From assembly GCA_026214975.1 (NCBI GenBank), contig JAOBSW010001134.1:248001-312000 (forward strand): a stretch of DNA of 64,000 nucleotides, read 5' to 3'. The notes beneath the pieces are model-generated. The model was not told where the DNA came from and made no database searches. It saw only the letters and a list, made by a program, of their open reading frames with translations. Made by a program: the position numbers and the translations under genes. This stretch comes from Gentiana macrophylla (taxonomy: Eukaryota; Streptophyta; Magnoliopsida; Gentianales; Gentianaceae). This document shows positions 44,206-56,857 of the stretch, piece after piece (position 1 is the first letter of the stretch; each line of letters starts with the position of its first letter).

Positions 44206-45415
44206 TGACCAAGTGGGCGGCATTATTTTTATTCTACTTGGTCACACGTTATTTCCTCATTTTTTCTGTGACATATACTCGTCGAAATGTTTACCATGTC
44301 ACTTGCACTATTTCCAGAATGGGTTGTGGTTCAAGCAGTGTGCTTAATCGTTATACCATGGAGTTGGTGCCATTTTGCATGATTCGTGTTTTCTTTATTT
44401 ATTTGTTCTATTGACAGTATATGCATATGTGCAAAATCGGCTTTCTATAGAATACAGTTCTTGACAATTGTTCATTTTTTGGCTTCATATTCCCATGAAT
44501 AAGCACAGTAAGTTTTGTGATCTTGTTTTTGGATACTTTGCTGTATTATTCAGCTAAGCATGTAGTTTGCTTGTGTCAGCAGAGTTGCTTTGTCACTTTG
44601 CTGATGTTGTGAATGTGTACGTTGGCTGACGTATTTTAGTGGTTGGTTCTTGTTCTCCCAACTATTAATCTTTGTTCAACTATGACTGTGTATGTTTTCT
44701 GGAAGCTATCTTTATAGCACTTAATTTGTGAATGAGAAAAAAGAGATCTGCTTAAAGGATTAAAACATGAGACTTAATCTTAATAGTTAAAAAGCTTTTT
44801 TTTTTTATCTAATGTGGTTGCTTAATAGAGCTTAAAATGTTGCCTTAGACTTGAGTCTTGTTATTGCTTGTATATGTGGTAGGTTCACTCAAGTTTGTTG
44901 TCTGTTCATCTTCCTTTTAAATCAGATTGTAATGTTTTAATTTTGACCTTTAGTTTTGACTTCATGTTTTTGTTTTGCATTTATGTCTGTTAAGTCATGT
45001 TCGGACTTCTGGTTTTTGTTATGCTCTTTGCATTAGAGTTAAGGTCTGTTTGCATTGTCTTACTTTAGGTTTTGCATTGCATAAGTCTAATGCAAATTAT
45101 GTTTTCATACAAGATGTTTTCTGCTGCATATAGGTCTTCACATGGCTGTGCATTCTATCTGATATGCTTGGTTAAATGACAGTATGCCTTAGAAATATAT
45201 TTTGAGCTTGTGCTATATTTAGTGACCAAGTATGCAATTTGCTATGTGAGATAAATGGTTGCGAGATAATTGGCATGAATGCGAACAAAATAACGTTTTC
45301 TTTTCTCATGAAGTTGTATTTGTTATTGTACTATATTGTCGTATGCGCTTACCTTATGCAAAAGAACTAATAATAATGAACTTTCATGTGTTCTAATCTA
45401 AATTTTCTTCAATAG

Positions 45416-45484
45416 GAATATGAGACGTTGAATGCATGCTCTACGTTGATGTTGTACACCAAGGAGAGCAATCCGGACGCATGA
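45416..45484 (+). other. possible terminal exon
   Basis: A T-rich tract and acceptor (TTTTCTTCAATAG) precede a 22-codon frame, EYETLNACSTLMLYTKESNP plus two residues and TGA. It sits about 90 bp before the CACTA subterminal repeats, a usual place for the last exon of a transposase gene or of a captured gene. No family is recognised. Confidence 0.25.
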
Positions 45485-45569
45485 TTGCTAGATTTTGCAA
45501 TGCTTAATTCTTGATTATAGCATTGATATTACAAAAAAGTACACCAATATTGTTACATTTTGGTAAGGG

Positions 45570-45972
45570 GTAAATAGCCTTAGGATGAGGTGTATTATTA
45601 ATATTTAATGATTTAATGAGGAGCAAATGATTTTTTAATGAGGAGATGTATTATGAATATTTCATGATTTAATGAGGAGAAAATATTCTTTTGATAAGGA
45701 GTTATGTTGTCATTGAATCTTTATTCAATGAGGTGTAAATGACCTAATAATGAGGAGATTGGTCGCCATTAAAAATAATCTTAATGATGGGCTAATCTTC
45801 TCATTAAATGTATGATTTATTTATTGAGGAGATCCACTTCTCCTCATTATATATCTTTAGCGGCGGAGGCTGCAATGAGGGTCGAGTTCTCCTCATTAAA
45901 AGTGTTTAATGAGGAGAAATGGACAATATATGAGGAGAATTATCCTCATTAAAAGCCAAATTTCTAGTAGTG
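45570..45972. mobile_element. terminal region of a CACTA (En/Spm) DNA transposon
   Basis: The segment ends in AAATTTCTAGTAGTG, the reverse complement of CACTACTAGAAATTT, a canonical CACTA terminal sequence. The last about 400 bp hold many direct and inverted copies of TTAATGAGGAG, including the hairpin TTCTCCTCATTAAA...TTTAATGAGGAGAA near 45889-45920. Such subterminal repeats bind transposase. A second terminus is not found in this window, so the element is truncated or its other end lies outside or was displaced by later insertions. Confidence 0.75.
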
Positions 45973-45999
45973 TCTCCATCTGGACTTGCTTTTTATCAC

Positions 46000-46742
46000 T
46001 GTTCATAGTACTGACATTCTAAGCCAGCTTTTTGTCAGTTTCCAAACTGTCCACCCTTTGACTTATAACCATTGGATAATCCTCCGAATCTTTCCAACAT
46101 TTCTTTTATCTTGACTATTGATTTTTTGACAAAATCAAGGCTTGTAATACATCATTATCCATTTAATCTTTCAATGTAAACTTTGATTAAATCGAGATTT
46201 CCATTCAGCAGATACATGGGGTATATCAATCTGCTGATGTGCATATCTGTTAGCTGATTTTAGTCTGTTGTGTTTTAATAACACTTCAGCCAACTGCTTC
46301 TCATCTAACATTTTATTGTTAAGTTAGAGTACACAATTTTGATTATAACTATGTTCCAATCACCACTTAACATATGGAACTTAGACCTTGTACACAAGGT
46401 ATATGTAATCAGTTTAGGTCATCACAGACTTCCCTAAATTATGATTCCATATCCTGGACTTTAAATACTAAGTTTGATCACTTAGCCTTCAATAAGCGAG
46501 TTTGACCCTCGGCTTCTTCATCCATCAATGAGGTTCCTAGTTAGTCTATTGACCTAGACACCCTACTGACCTAGACAGATCAGCTGATAATGTCAGCTGA
46601 CCTCTTTACAGTGCTTGTTTGATCAAACCTATACAAAGATCAAACTCTAATAAACCTATACATTTAATCTAGACATCTTTTTGCCTTTTCTCTATAACAG
46701 CTAGTTTGGCACTCATCATTAAAACTTAAAATATGTCCAACA
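46000..46742 (-). repeat. 3' LTR of copy B (743 bp)
   Basis: The minus strand begins TGTTGGACATATTTTAAG and ends CTATGAACA. It matches 4668-5406. Confidence 0.85.
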
Positions 46743-46756
46743 ATTTCCCCATTTTT
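46743..46756 (-). promoter_or_regulatory. polypurine tract of copy B
   Basis: The minus strand reads AAAAATGGGGAAAT, one base different from copy C. Confidence 0.82.
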
Positions 46757-46908
46757 AGTGATGAAGCCAATACCCTCCTTACAGCAAAGCAAAAAGATAA
46801 AGACAAAGACAAAACAGAATTTAGTCATATCTCATTAAAATCATATTTGTTCAAAGGTATTACAAACTATGATCAGCAAAAGATAAATGCATAAGTAAAT
46901 GTGCTGAT

Positions 46909-49204
46909 CTAGTTTCTGTTCTTGTCTTGTTCTTGCTTCTCTTGATACTCCCTGATTTCCCTGACTATATCTAGCTTCCATTGATTTTCCAAAGTGGAAA
47001 ATTCAATCCAGGTATGTACCTATTTCCACCATTTCCAGGCTTCTGGTAGAGTTAACCTTATGGTATGAACATTCAAGCATTGTCCCATGTAGAAATGTTT
47101 GGAGTCTTCTAGTGAATCCCTTGTTGTCCAACTACCCATCCTTTGACCTCTTCCACCTCTACCACCTCTAATAGCAGCTCTCATGGATTTGACCCTTACT
47201 TCCTAAAATTTATGTCCCAGAAAGTAATTCAGTCATTCTTGAAAGCCCATGTCTTGGTAGGGTCTCTTCTTTGAATAGTACAGCTTCTTGTACTCTTTCA
47301 GAAGGTCATCAGTCAACTATATCCTGCTAGGTGCATGCTTTCTAAATTCATTGATGTCAACCTCCTATTTATTTTTGCTGAAAATCCTTGCTGCCTCATT
47401 TGCTTCTGCTCTAAGACCTTCTTCCCCCTTATTGACATCATCAATAAACCGGTTCAGTAGGCCATGAACACTTTCCTATGTGATCAACAAGTTTACTAGT
47501 TGTCCTTCCATAATTTCAGTCCTTGTGTCATTTCTTTGTAATTCTACCTTCCATAGTTTGTTCCAGCAGATTTATCCTTTCAGTTAGTTTAGAATCCAGG
47601 ACTGTAGAGATCCAGGACAGCAGAGTGAAGTGCCTCAGCAGGGTGAGGTGCCTTAGCAGGGTGAGGTGCCTCAGCAGGGTGAGGTGCCTCAGCAGGGTGA
47701 GGTGCCACAGCAGGATTAGGTGCCTCATCAATCTTATCAATCTTCTTGGGCAGTGAGGCAAACTACTCATGCAAATTCTTATCTCTGTGTACAGCACTCT
47801 GCTTTATACCTCTTACATCTTTGAGTAGATCATTTATAGAAAATTGAGCAGAAGTAATGTTGGAATCAATTATTTCAGTGGTTCTACCTATATTTTCCAC
47901 CAGATTCACTATGTCTTCAAATCTTTGTTCACTCCTTGTCAGTTGAGTCCTTAGCTGTGTAATATCATTTCTTACAGCTCTTAACTCCTCCAAAATATGT
48001 ACTGGTACTGCACCAGCCATACCACCAGCCATCTGTCCAGCAAAATCATCAGTAGGCTCTTCAACCTGATCATCTGCCCTTGGTATTCTGACAACAATAG
48101 CTCTTGTCCTGTCCCATTCAGCAGGTTCAGGACCTTCCTCAACAACATTTCCAATAATTTCTTCAAGCAGGTTCTTCATGAGGTTCAAGTACTGGTTGGG
48201 CTCTTGTACTGCCTCCAAAATGGGTACTTCCTAAAAAATAGGTACATGTGCTTGTTGGGGCTCTGATTTAGCTTCTTCTTCATGCATTTGAAACTCCTCA
48301 TCACTGAAATCATAGTCAACAAGATGTTCTACAACAGGTGCGTCAGCAGCTTGCTGTTCTTTAGCATGTACATCAGCAGTTTTCTGTTCTTCAGTATGTA
48401 CATCAGCAGTTTGTTGTTCTTCAGTATGTGCATTAAGACCTTGTTGTTCTTCAGCATGTGCAATAGGAGCTTGATGTTCTTCATCATATGCAATAATAGC
48501 CCTTTCCTCGGTAGCCTCCATATAGTGCACAGAGGATTCCTTCAGTCCCAACATCAAGTCCAACCGTTGACACAACACTGTTTGATCCTCTGTGATTAGG
48601 ACCTCCTGTTCCAACCTTTGTTCAGTTGCTGTTTGTTCCTCAGCAGACTGAACCTCCACTTCTTCAACTGTGATTTGAGAAATATAGCCACCTTTTCCTC
48701 TAACACACCATGAACTTCAGCTATCTCTTTTAGAGTTTCACAGGCTTGTGCTAAAACCTCATCAGTATTAATACTGTCTTGATATTGAGCTGATTCTTCT
48801 GAATTGACATCAGCTTGTTCAATTACAACTGTATCAGACATGTTGATCAATCTATTGTCTTCAAGAGTTGTTTCTACATTGATTTGAGGTTGCAGATCTT
48901 CAATAAAAGCAGCTTCTATTTCTTGATCCAAGTTATGCATCGCTAACCCTCGCAGAGACTTGCCATCATCAGCAGATTGATCTGTTGTCGTGTCAGTAGA
49001 CCCCTATCTTGCATTCTCAGTAGATCTTTCATTAGCAACTCCACTGGACTCTCCTGGATGCATATGATGATCATCATCTGAATCAGATAAGGATGATGAT
49101 TCATCACTGTCAGGTGTAAACCTAGGATCTCTGAACATAACATTTCCTCTTTGCTTTTCTTCTTCAATGATTTCTAGCAGCCTTGCTCTCAACACAGATA
49201 TGTC
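46909..49204 (-). pseudogene. envelope-like extra ORF, middle and C-terminal part (copy B)
   Basis: Frames 49167-48943, 48940-48596, 48659-48231 and 48218-47763 and shorter pieces down to a stop at 46909 form this part. In order one sees an acidic segment rich in Ser/Asp, a long Glu/Gln-rich stretch with a ten-residue repeat (EEQQTADVHT type, about 48480-48330), then a heptad coiled coil (ILEELRAVRNDITQLRTQL, about 48000-47800). A Pro/Ala repeat encoded by 18-bp units (47620-47720) and a C-terminal basic segment follow. No membrane helix is evident, so the label envelope-like rests on position only. Several frame breaks are present. Confidence 0.65.
47625..47715. repeat. 18-bp tandem repeat in the envelope-like ORF
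   Basis: About five units of GTGAGGTGCCTCAGCAGG occur here, against about two to three at 6275-6330 in copy C. The unit is a multiple of three, so the frame is kept while the number of six-residue units changes. Confidence 0.85.
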
Positions 49205-49209
49205 AATTC

Positions 49210-51047
49210 TGTTAGGTGTGATGCCCGAAAGACAATTTTTGTAATTGTTTTATTTAATAAATGAATTGACATTATTATTCATATTTATTATTCTCATATT
49301 CACCGATGTGACAATAGTATTTACACTACAGAAAACCCTAAAGTATATCGTTTATGTAATCACTTAACTCAGTGTATGGTATATACACGGGAGGATTGAG
49401 TTAGTGAAGATGTACTTAAAATACAATTAGCCCGTAGTGAAGTTAATCGAGAGTATCGGGTCTCTCCTTTAACGTGCTATTAATGCGCCTGAGAACACAA
49501 TAGTGGTGTGATTGTCTTATCCGGACTTTCGGTTAAGAGAACCTAATGGGGCATTTATATATGATAGATATATCATATAAATTTGGACCGATTTGATTAG
49601 AGTTCACGATATAATTCCGTAATCGAGAAGTCTTATCGAATCAATGGATGATCATATTTATGGATATATCTTAATCTCGAGGTGATCACGATCCAACCGC
49701 TTGAATCAGTATGAAGTTTGACTTGACGGTTGAGGATTACACCGAGTGCGTGGTCCGAATTACCCCATCTTGGCGTTGTAATGGATTGAGTGAGTAGTCG
49801 TGTTATCACAGATACGAATCCATTCCTTCCATTTCGAAGTAGATAGACAGATTCCACTTATTTGTTAATCCTAGAAACCGATCGATCCATGGAGTTCATA
49901 TTACACCGATTAGCTACGGTGAGTTGTATGAATTAATTGATCACTAGGGGTTAATGGTAGATAAGGATAAGAGGTTCTAAAAAGGGTTAACGGTAACTTC
50001 CCGATTTAGAATGAGCGATCTATGGAGGATTAATCCATATGTAATGATTATATCAATGGACGCTTATTATTATTCTCGTGAGGAGATAAATATAATCTCA
50101 TAATCGGAGGAGTGCAGTCACGGGATTATGGTGGCATATTCCTGTGATTGATTTATCGAATATAATTATTCTCTTCGTAAGATAATTATTTATTTGATTT
50201 ATCGGAGCCGCTGATTATTAGTCCATGGTCCCCGACGTGCCTCCTAATATAGCATAGCTTTTCTCGGACGTTGAATCCTAATAATATTAATTTAGTTCTT
50301 GTTGGACTTTATTAAAACGATATGTGAATTAATTGTTTAGTGGACTATTAAATTAGTTGGGCTAAATAATTAAATATGTGGAAAAGACATTTTCCATAAT
50401 CTTGGCCCAATTTATGTGTGTTGGTCGAAATTAATTGGTGACTAGGTCACAAGCAATTTTCGCCCCATGTATTAATTTAGGAAACAAGAATTAGTTTCTT
50501 GTGGATTAATAAGACATGTGCATAAAATATTTATTGGATAAATATTTATGGAAAGAAATAAAGATAAATATTATTCTAGATTTGTTCTAGAATATTATGG
50601 GATTATATTTTATTTAATAGGATTATTATAATTGATTTTGTATTAATTATTAAATCCTTGGAGGCTAAGTTTTACTCTCCTATATAAAGAGAGTTCTTCC
50701 AAGCCTTAACACACTTGAAAATTTCGACTTCTCTTAGAGAGAAGGAGCAAAAATTCGGCCAAGGGGTTTAGAGGGAAAATCTTGGAGGTTTTTCCGGGTA
50801 GCATATCGGAAGGTTTCGAGTCGAGGATTTCCTTCCACCGGGAGTTGCTTGGATCACACGTACGGAAGATCGTGGTGCTCTTCACACCTTCGTTCGTTCT
50901 TTCCATTGCGGTTCTTCAACTTGGATTTTGAGATCCAAGAGGTATGTTCTACAACCCCCTTGTAGATGTAGATCTAGTTATTTTATTACGTGTATTTTAT
51001 AGATCTAGATCCTAAAATCGCTTCCGTTGCGGATGATATTACTAAAA
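49210..51047 (+). repeat. 5' LTR of RLC-5 (1838 bp)
   Basis: It starts TGTTAGGTGTGATGCC and ends TTACTAAAA (CTAACA in the other copy). A TATA-like TCCTATATAAAGAG lies near 50679. Differences from the 3' LTR are mostly at CAG/CTG/CCG sites. Confidence 0.93.
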
Positions 51048-51048
51048 G

Positions 51049-51061
51049 TGGTATCAGAGCC
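51049..51061 (+). promoter_or_regulatory. primer binding site of RLC-5
   Basis: TGGTATCAGAGCC is an exact match to the initiator tRNA-Met primer site usual in plant copia elements. Confidence 0.93.
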
Positions 51062-51461
51062 CTGGTGATCTATATTTATACGTATAAAATATTAGATCTA
51101 TGAGTGGAAAACATGTAGTTTTTGTGTCCCAAAATTTTTTTTTGGGCCGACGCATTTTTTTTTTTTATGTTATGAATGTCTTGGTTGAAGAGATGGATTG
51201 AGGTTGGTACTGTTTACTCGTTAGATCTATTGTAGCTCCTTTGTTTAGTAACAATTGAGTATAGGAATTGTATTTTATTTATGTCAATTTTCGAAATTTA
51301 TATGTAAAAGTAGCATCTTTTATTGTAATTTTGAATATCCGGGCTGGAAAAGATGAAGATCTTGCTGGAAAATTGAAGATCAAGACGAAACCCAAGGTAT
51401 GAACGAGAAGAAACGGATAAAAACCTGATTTTAATTAAAAATCTGCGCTACAGGACTTTCT

Positions 51462-51481
51462 GCGACGCTGAAAAGCGTCGC
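51462..51481 (+). other. perfect stem-loop with GAAA tetraloop in RLC-5 leader
   Basis: The arms GCGACGCT and AGCGTCGC pair over 8 bp around GAAA, a GNRA-type loop. It lies about 400 nt after the primer site, in the region where retroelement RNAs often carry packaging signals. Confidence 0.7.
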
Positions 51482-53339
51482 TCTAAATCCTATATAATAA
51501 AACTAGCTTGCGGCTAGGGTTTTCTTTGCGGCTGTATGTTTTTTTTTTTTATTTGACCTAATTTTTTTTGGTAAACTTAACTGCCGTTTGGCAGATTATT
51601 AAAATTAAAAAAAAAATAATAAAAAATAAAAAATTTATATTTTTGGTAATATTTTTTATAACAGCCGAAGGAATAAAAAAAAAGGGTTTTATTTATTAAA
51701 TAAATTGGATTTATTTAATTAAAAAGCCTTTTTTCTACTCTCGGGTGTTCGTGGTTCGTGATCCGGCGGTTCGAGTTCAAGATTCGAAGATCAAGACTCG
51801 AAGACATAGATTGTAATTTACTGTTTTCCTAGGATAGATTAGATACGGGGGTACCAACAATCCATCTCGGTGTTTAAATTTTCCGCAATTTATTTTTTAT
51901 GTGTTTGATCATAAAATAGATATAAAATCGGAATTGCCATGACATGCATCATATCATAAATCCACTCCATGCATACATGTAGAATTTTAATTTTGGTAAT
52001 TAAAATAGGCATGTATACAAAATCGCGTAATTAGTTGAAATTTAATTAATACGTGGTAATTAATTAATTTAGTAACTAATTAAAGATCCGAGGACGGGTT
52101 ATGAAATCGTTAAGCCTTTCGGTGTGTGTTCTCGTGAACCGCCTTAAAGCCCAAACGAGATCACGTTTTGATTCGTAGTGTCACCGAGATTGAATGATGG
52201 TAAAAGAACAATACATCTTGGATAAAAGCGGTTCGCTTTATCGGTTGGGTGGTCAATCGAGCTAGGCTCGACCGACTTAACCCTCCTAGTGTGATGTATG
52301 CACGGGGTCCGGCAAGACTAAGCTACACCAATGAGCGGAGGGGTGATTCCTTCTTATCTCAATGGGGCTCTCTTGACCCGACTTCGTCCGACTGTCACAT
52401 ATGTTCCAACGAATAGGACGGGTAGGCTTGCCTACGTTACCGACACCATTCGAATCCTTGATTTGATGTACTTTTATGTTAACATCAAAAAGCGTGGTTA
52501 GTTAACCCACCACCACTTCCAAAATATTGAGTGGGAGCGGGGAGGCGATACCAACCCCACGGCCTCTACTATAGATACAAGTAAGTGAGAGAAGGGTGGC
52601 GCCTCGCGGCGCTTTGATTTTCCCCCTACGGATGGTGTTCTCCCTTATCAACATTCATGGCTTGGTCTCCGAAAGGATAGGATTTACGGGTACTCGTCGG
52701 GTCATTGACCTATCCTACGACGGCACACTCGGGCGCATCCTAAGAGATCCGATATAGTAGGTCACACTCATCATGGGTATTCTTGATAATATCTAGGCTA
52801 AAAAAGGAAGTTAGTCAATGAATAAAGGGATGTTCGATTCTCATGGGATGTTCGATTTTCACAAGTTATTCATTGATGAGATTGTCTCGATTTAACCGTC
52901 ATCTCTTTGACCTACCCTACGGCGGCACTGGGATGCGAGGTTAAAACCTTGGAATGGTAGAGTAGACTTATTTTTTAGTTTACAATTCCTAAAATAAAAT
53001 AATATAGTAGTGTTAAACTTGAATTAATTTATGTCATTTTATTTACAGCATTATATCCCTTACTAAATTGCTTAAAATTTATAATTGACTAGTATTGACT
53101 TCGTTAAAAAGTGGAAAGTAACTAGGACGTTGAACTAGTTAATCGATAATGCAATTATTTTTCGAAAGAGATATTTTCTCTTAAAGCCTTTAAAGACTAG
53201 AGTGACATATAGGTATGTCACTAGTGTCATTCGTGTCAAACGGAAGACAAACTTAGTTTGATCAAAGGTGATTTCGGACTTTGAAATTCTTCTAGTGAAT
53301 TTTGAGTTTGGAGTAACTACAAGAGTAATTTTCTAATTG

Positions 53340-53715
53340 AAAAATCGGAAAATCATGAAGTGTTACTAGTTGGACGATATTTGGAATCGATGAACTAGTG
53401 GGAGCTTTATGATTTGTTGTTTTTCTAGAACATTAGAAAAGTGTAACTGACTACACACGTAACCGTTCTAATTGAAAAACCGGAAAGTCATGAAACGTTG
53501 CTAGTTGGACGATATTTGGAATCGATGAACTAGTGGGAGTTCTATGATTTGTTGTTTTCTGGAAACATTGGAACTATGTACGAGATTTTTTCTGAATCGA
53601 AAAAATCGGAAAATCATAAAAATAAAGCATTGCTTGTTAGACGGTATTTGGAACCGATAAACTAGTGGGAGCTTTAATGTTATGATTTATTGTTTTTTCT
53701 GGTATATTAGAAAAT
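53340..53715. repeat. three tandem units of about 125 bp in RLC-5
   Basis: Units begin near 53345, 53473 and 53598. Each contains TCGGAAAATCAT, then GACGATATTTGGAATCGAT and AACTAGTGGGAGC followed by a TGTTTT-rich end. The third unit is the most diverged. Confidence 0.85.
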
Positions 53716-56339
53716 CCGAGAAGTCCCCACGAGTAACACTCGAAATAGACATCCCACGGTTCAAGAGTAGTGTCTACTCAAACGAACCGCTGGTTCAAGA
53801 CTGTTTCCATTCACGGAAAGTCAAGAATGGGAGAATATGTCTAAAAGTGTTAGTCATCTAAACTGAGAAAACTTTAAGGCTGAACCAAAAAAATTAATTA
53901 ACTGAAAATCATAGGATAAGGACAGTGATTTGGGATCACCAACCTATGAATCCTTGGCGATTTTCTCAAGCTAAGTTCTTTGGAAGAACAAGGTAGCAGT
54001 GCATCTAACGATTAAAGGAGTAAACAACGGGCAGATAATTTTAGCTAGAATAGTGGGAGTGATATAAGGAAATGAATCTCGGATTCAATCATTGGATATC
54101 GCGGAAAATTTATTTTCAGTTTAAGATTCGTTGGAACAAATGGATTTACCTTCTATTTGATAATTTGTTTGTCATATAGAATGTGAATGTACCATTTGTA
54201 GTACGAATCCAAAACTCGGACTTTTGTTTGATAAAGTCGAAACCACTTAGAACTGCTGAAATATGTATATAAAACACATCTTAAGAACTATTAAAAGCAA
54301 TTGGTTTCTATATTTAGATAACGGATCTTCATATTCCATAGTTAGTGCATAGTCCCTAAAAGACAAGACCTGAACACTGGCTCAGGGTGATTCCTTTCTC
54401 CCAGTTTGGTTATATTGTCTCAAATGTTCAATGACTAAGTTTCCTTTCAATCGGGAAAGAATAATGGTTATAAAGAAGTAACATAGCTTGTTCATGACGA
54501 CCTTCGGGATCTGATGAAAGATACGAGCTAGTAGGAGCTTCCGAGTAGTGACTTCTTGTCTGATAACTATTCAAACACTCCAGTAAGTTTATCCAAAATA
54601 TTTTGAGGTTTCTCTATTTTCAATGAGATAGAGTATTCTATACTCTGGAAATGGGCCATCACATAGTCCTAGGGACTCGATGCTCGGCTCCGCCTCATAG
54701 TGAAATGCTTTCACTAAGTGAGAAACCGTTAAATTGCCTTATATATGTTTTAGATGTGCTACAATATACTGCTTAACTCAATAAAGATATTGGAAGCGAA
54801 ATAACGGTTTACATTGAAATGTAAGACCGAGAAGTCTACCTAGAATATGCTTTGGAATTTACGGATAAAGTGTGGATTCGGTTCACCCCACTTCCATAAA
54901 TATAAGCTTTTAGCACATGGTGCTTGAAGGTAAGACTGGGAATTTCACGCATACGTTCGGTCAATGACCATTCGTGATATATCTTTTAACCTATTGAGTA
55001 TAAAGGTTAGATATATGATTCTTGAAATCGGGAAGGGACAGTTATACTGTTGCATCCTTTCTGATAGAATCCATGATCAGATAAACCTTAAACCTTGAAG
55101 TACATTTACTAAAGGTAGTTACTAACTGATTAAAATCAGACCACATCCAACATCGGTTGTTGGTGATAACACTAAATACTACTAAACTAAATCAGAATTT
55201 CGATCCACCCAGTAAGTATTGGGAGTATGGTTTATCCATTACCCATTACGGTTTTCGTGGACTTTGTAGTCCGAGGATCGATTGATGACCTATGGCTCTT
55301 TTGTGAGCAAAGATAGGATTACGATAATAGAGTTTGGTTTAATAGACATAACCCACGTGAATGGAGTTCGGTAATCCATTCTTTCATGCTTTTGTAGAAC
55401 CACCGAGCGTCTCAGGCCCAGTGGGAGTAATTGGATCTACACGGAAAAGAGTAGAATGCATAGGAAAGTTTATCATTCAGAGCAAAGCTTGAGTGCTCTA
55501 GAGAGTTAATCAGACCTTGAACTCTCTTATCACTTAGTATTGCATGATTTCGTTCATAAGCAGAAAATAGGGGTGATTCCCTAAGATTTTCTTGCCAAAC
55601 AAACGGAGTCTGGATTCATTCGGAACAAAAGGGTATTGCCTTATGAACTTATGACGGATGATTTATCCAAGGCTTATGTCCTTTGTGGATAAAGAGCAAA
55701 CCTCTCGGTCATTGGAAGTCATATATTTCTACAATATGTGGATTTGACCAGTATATTGATACGTCTTTTTGTAGACTGGATATCAATTTTAGTACAATAG
55801 TGAATATATACATTAGTGTTTGTGAAGGATAACACTGCACCAATTGGAATCAACATGGGTGTGTTATCTGAAGTCAGAACCTGACAATGCCACAATTCTC
55901 TACAACAGAGATTTGGACAACATCCTAAAGAGTTTGACTGGGTCGAATTCATTAGAATCAGTCACTGGTTTCCCATCCATCTTATTGGTTAAGATGATGC
56001 ATCTGTGTATGCAACATTCAACGAGGAAGTTCTACCCTATGCCTCAGGAATGACTCTCTAAATCTTTGGATCAAGAGAAATGGGATAGATTCTCTTTATA
56101 GTAAGAGATGTTCAGGTTATTGAACGTCAACTTTGATCGAATCTTAGATTCGGCGGTTAACAAAGCAAGTTTAGTATGTCCTTTAGTATCTTGAAGAGAA
56201 CGAGGAATAATATGCGGACATATTCATGTGTGAACTTGGATATGTGTGATACACTGATTTTGACATTAAGTCAGATTGAGGAAGATCGTTAAGTCGACCT
56301 CGGGCTCAGTGTTTACTCTTGTGTTGAAGCTATTGCCTG

Positions 56340-56650
56340 GAGGAATCCAGCAACGCCAACTCGACTTTAACTAGTTGGGTGATTAGCGGCTTTTGTAGTA
56401 GCTAGAGAGGCGATATAGCTTAAGGATTTCCTTTTCATATCTGGGAGTGATTCTAGATTTGGAAGCCGATACCACATCATTGTGCAAACGATGAAGGGGT
56501 AGCTTATAAGGATTTTCGAAATCACTAGAGGTCAAAAGCATATTGGGAATGTACCAAATGATTTGATGGACCGGTAACGTTTCGATTCTACGGATCGTCT
56601 CGAGCCGACAACCTGACTAATCATTAAGACCCATGACATTTAGATGTAGG
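56340..56650 (+). pseudogene. relic of copia RNase H in RLC-5
   Basis: In mixed frames one can read VVAREAI-LKDF (compare the AEYMA..EAIWL region), then CNDEGVAYKDFRNH-RSKAY (compare CDN.GA...AKNP..H.RSKHI), and then a weak match to the DNLADPLTKPL tail. Order and spacing fit the end of a copia pol gene. Stops and frameshifts are frequent. Confidence 0.55.
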
Positions 56651-56845
56651 TACTCCCCGAGTCACTGACCTATCCTACGACGGCACACTCGGAGTGTATT
56701 TTGTCATCTGAAATGGTTATGATATGCTTAGTGGGTACTAGAATACGGGATGAGTCTCCATTGCTTTAGAGCAAGTGGGAGATGTAGTTTGTTGTAGTTT
56801 AAATAATAGGGTGTGCTCTAAAACAATTAATCACATGCTTTCGTG

Positions 56846-56857
56846 CAAGTGGGAGAT
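56846..56857 (+). promoter_or_regulatory. polypurine tract of RLC-5
   Basis: GCAAGTGGGAGAT precedes the 3' LTR start TGTTAGG, the classical copia form. Confidence 0.85.

Larger units (their letters stand above)
51062..56339 (+). other. non-coding interior of RLC-5
   Basis: No gene is visible. Landmarks are a perfect stem-loop at 51462-51481, three tandem copies of about 125 bp at 53340-53715, and a roughly 45-bp segment at 52688-52732 that recurs near the other end at 56648-56692. A frame at 55844-56053 (69 codons) shows no family features. Confidence 0.75.

Noticed and set aside
47523..47756. Leu/Arg/Cys-rich frames over the 18-bp repeat on both strands.
   Set aside because: They are shadows of the tandem repeat in other frames; the envelope-like frame explains the sequence better.
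49321..49340. CACTACAGAAA as the missing left end of the CACTA element.
   Set aside because: It lies inside the RLC-5 LTR and is present in both LTRs; there are no subterminal repeats next to it.
50706..50906. 66-codon frame duplicated at 58350-58550.
   Set aside because: It is the antisense strand of the RLC-5 LTR; duplication reflects the two LTRs, and no protein family is evident.
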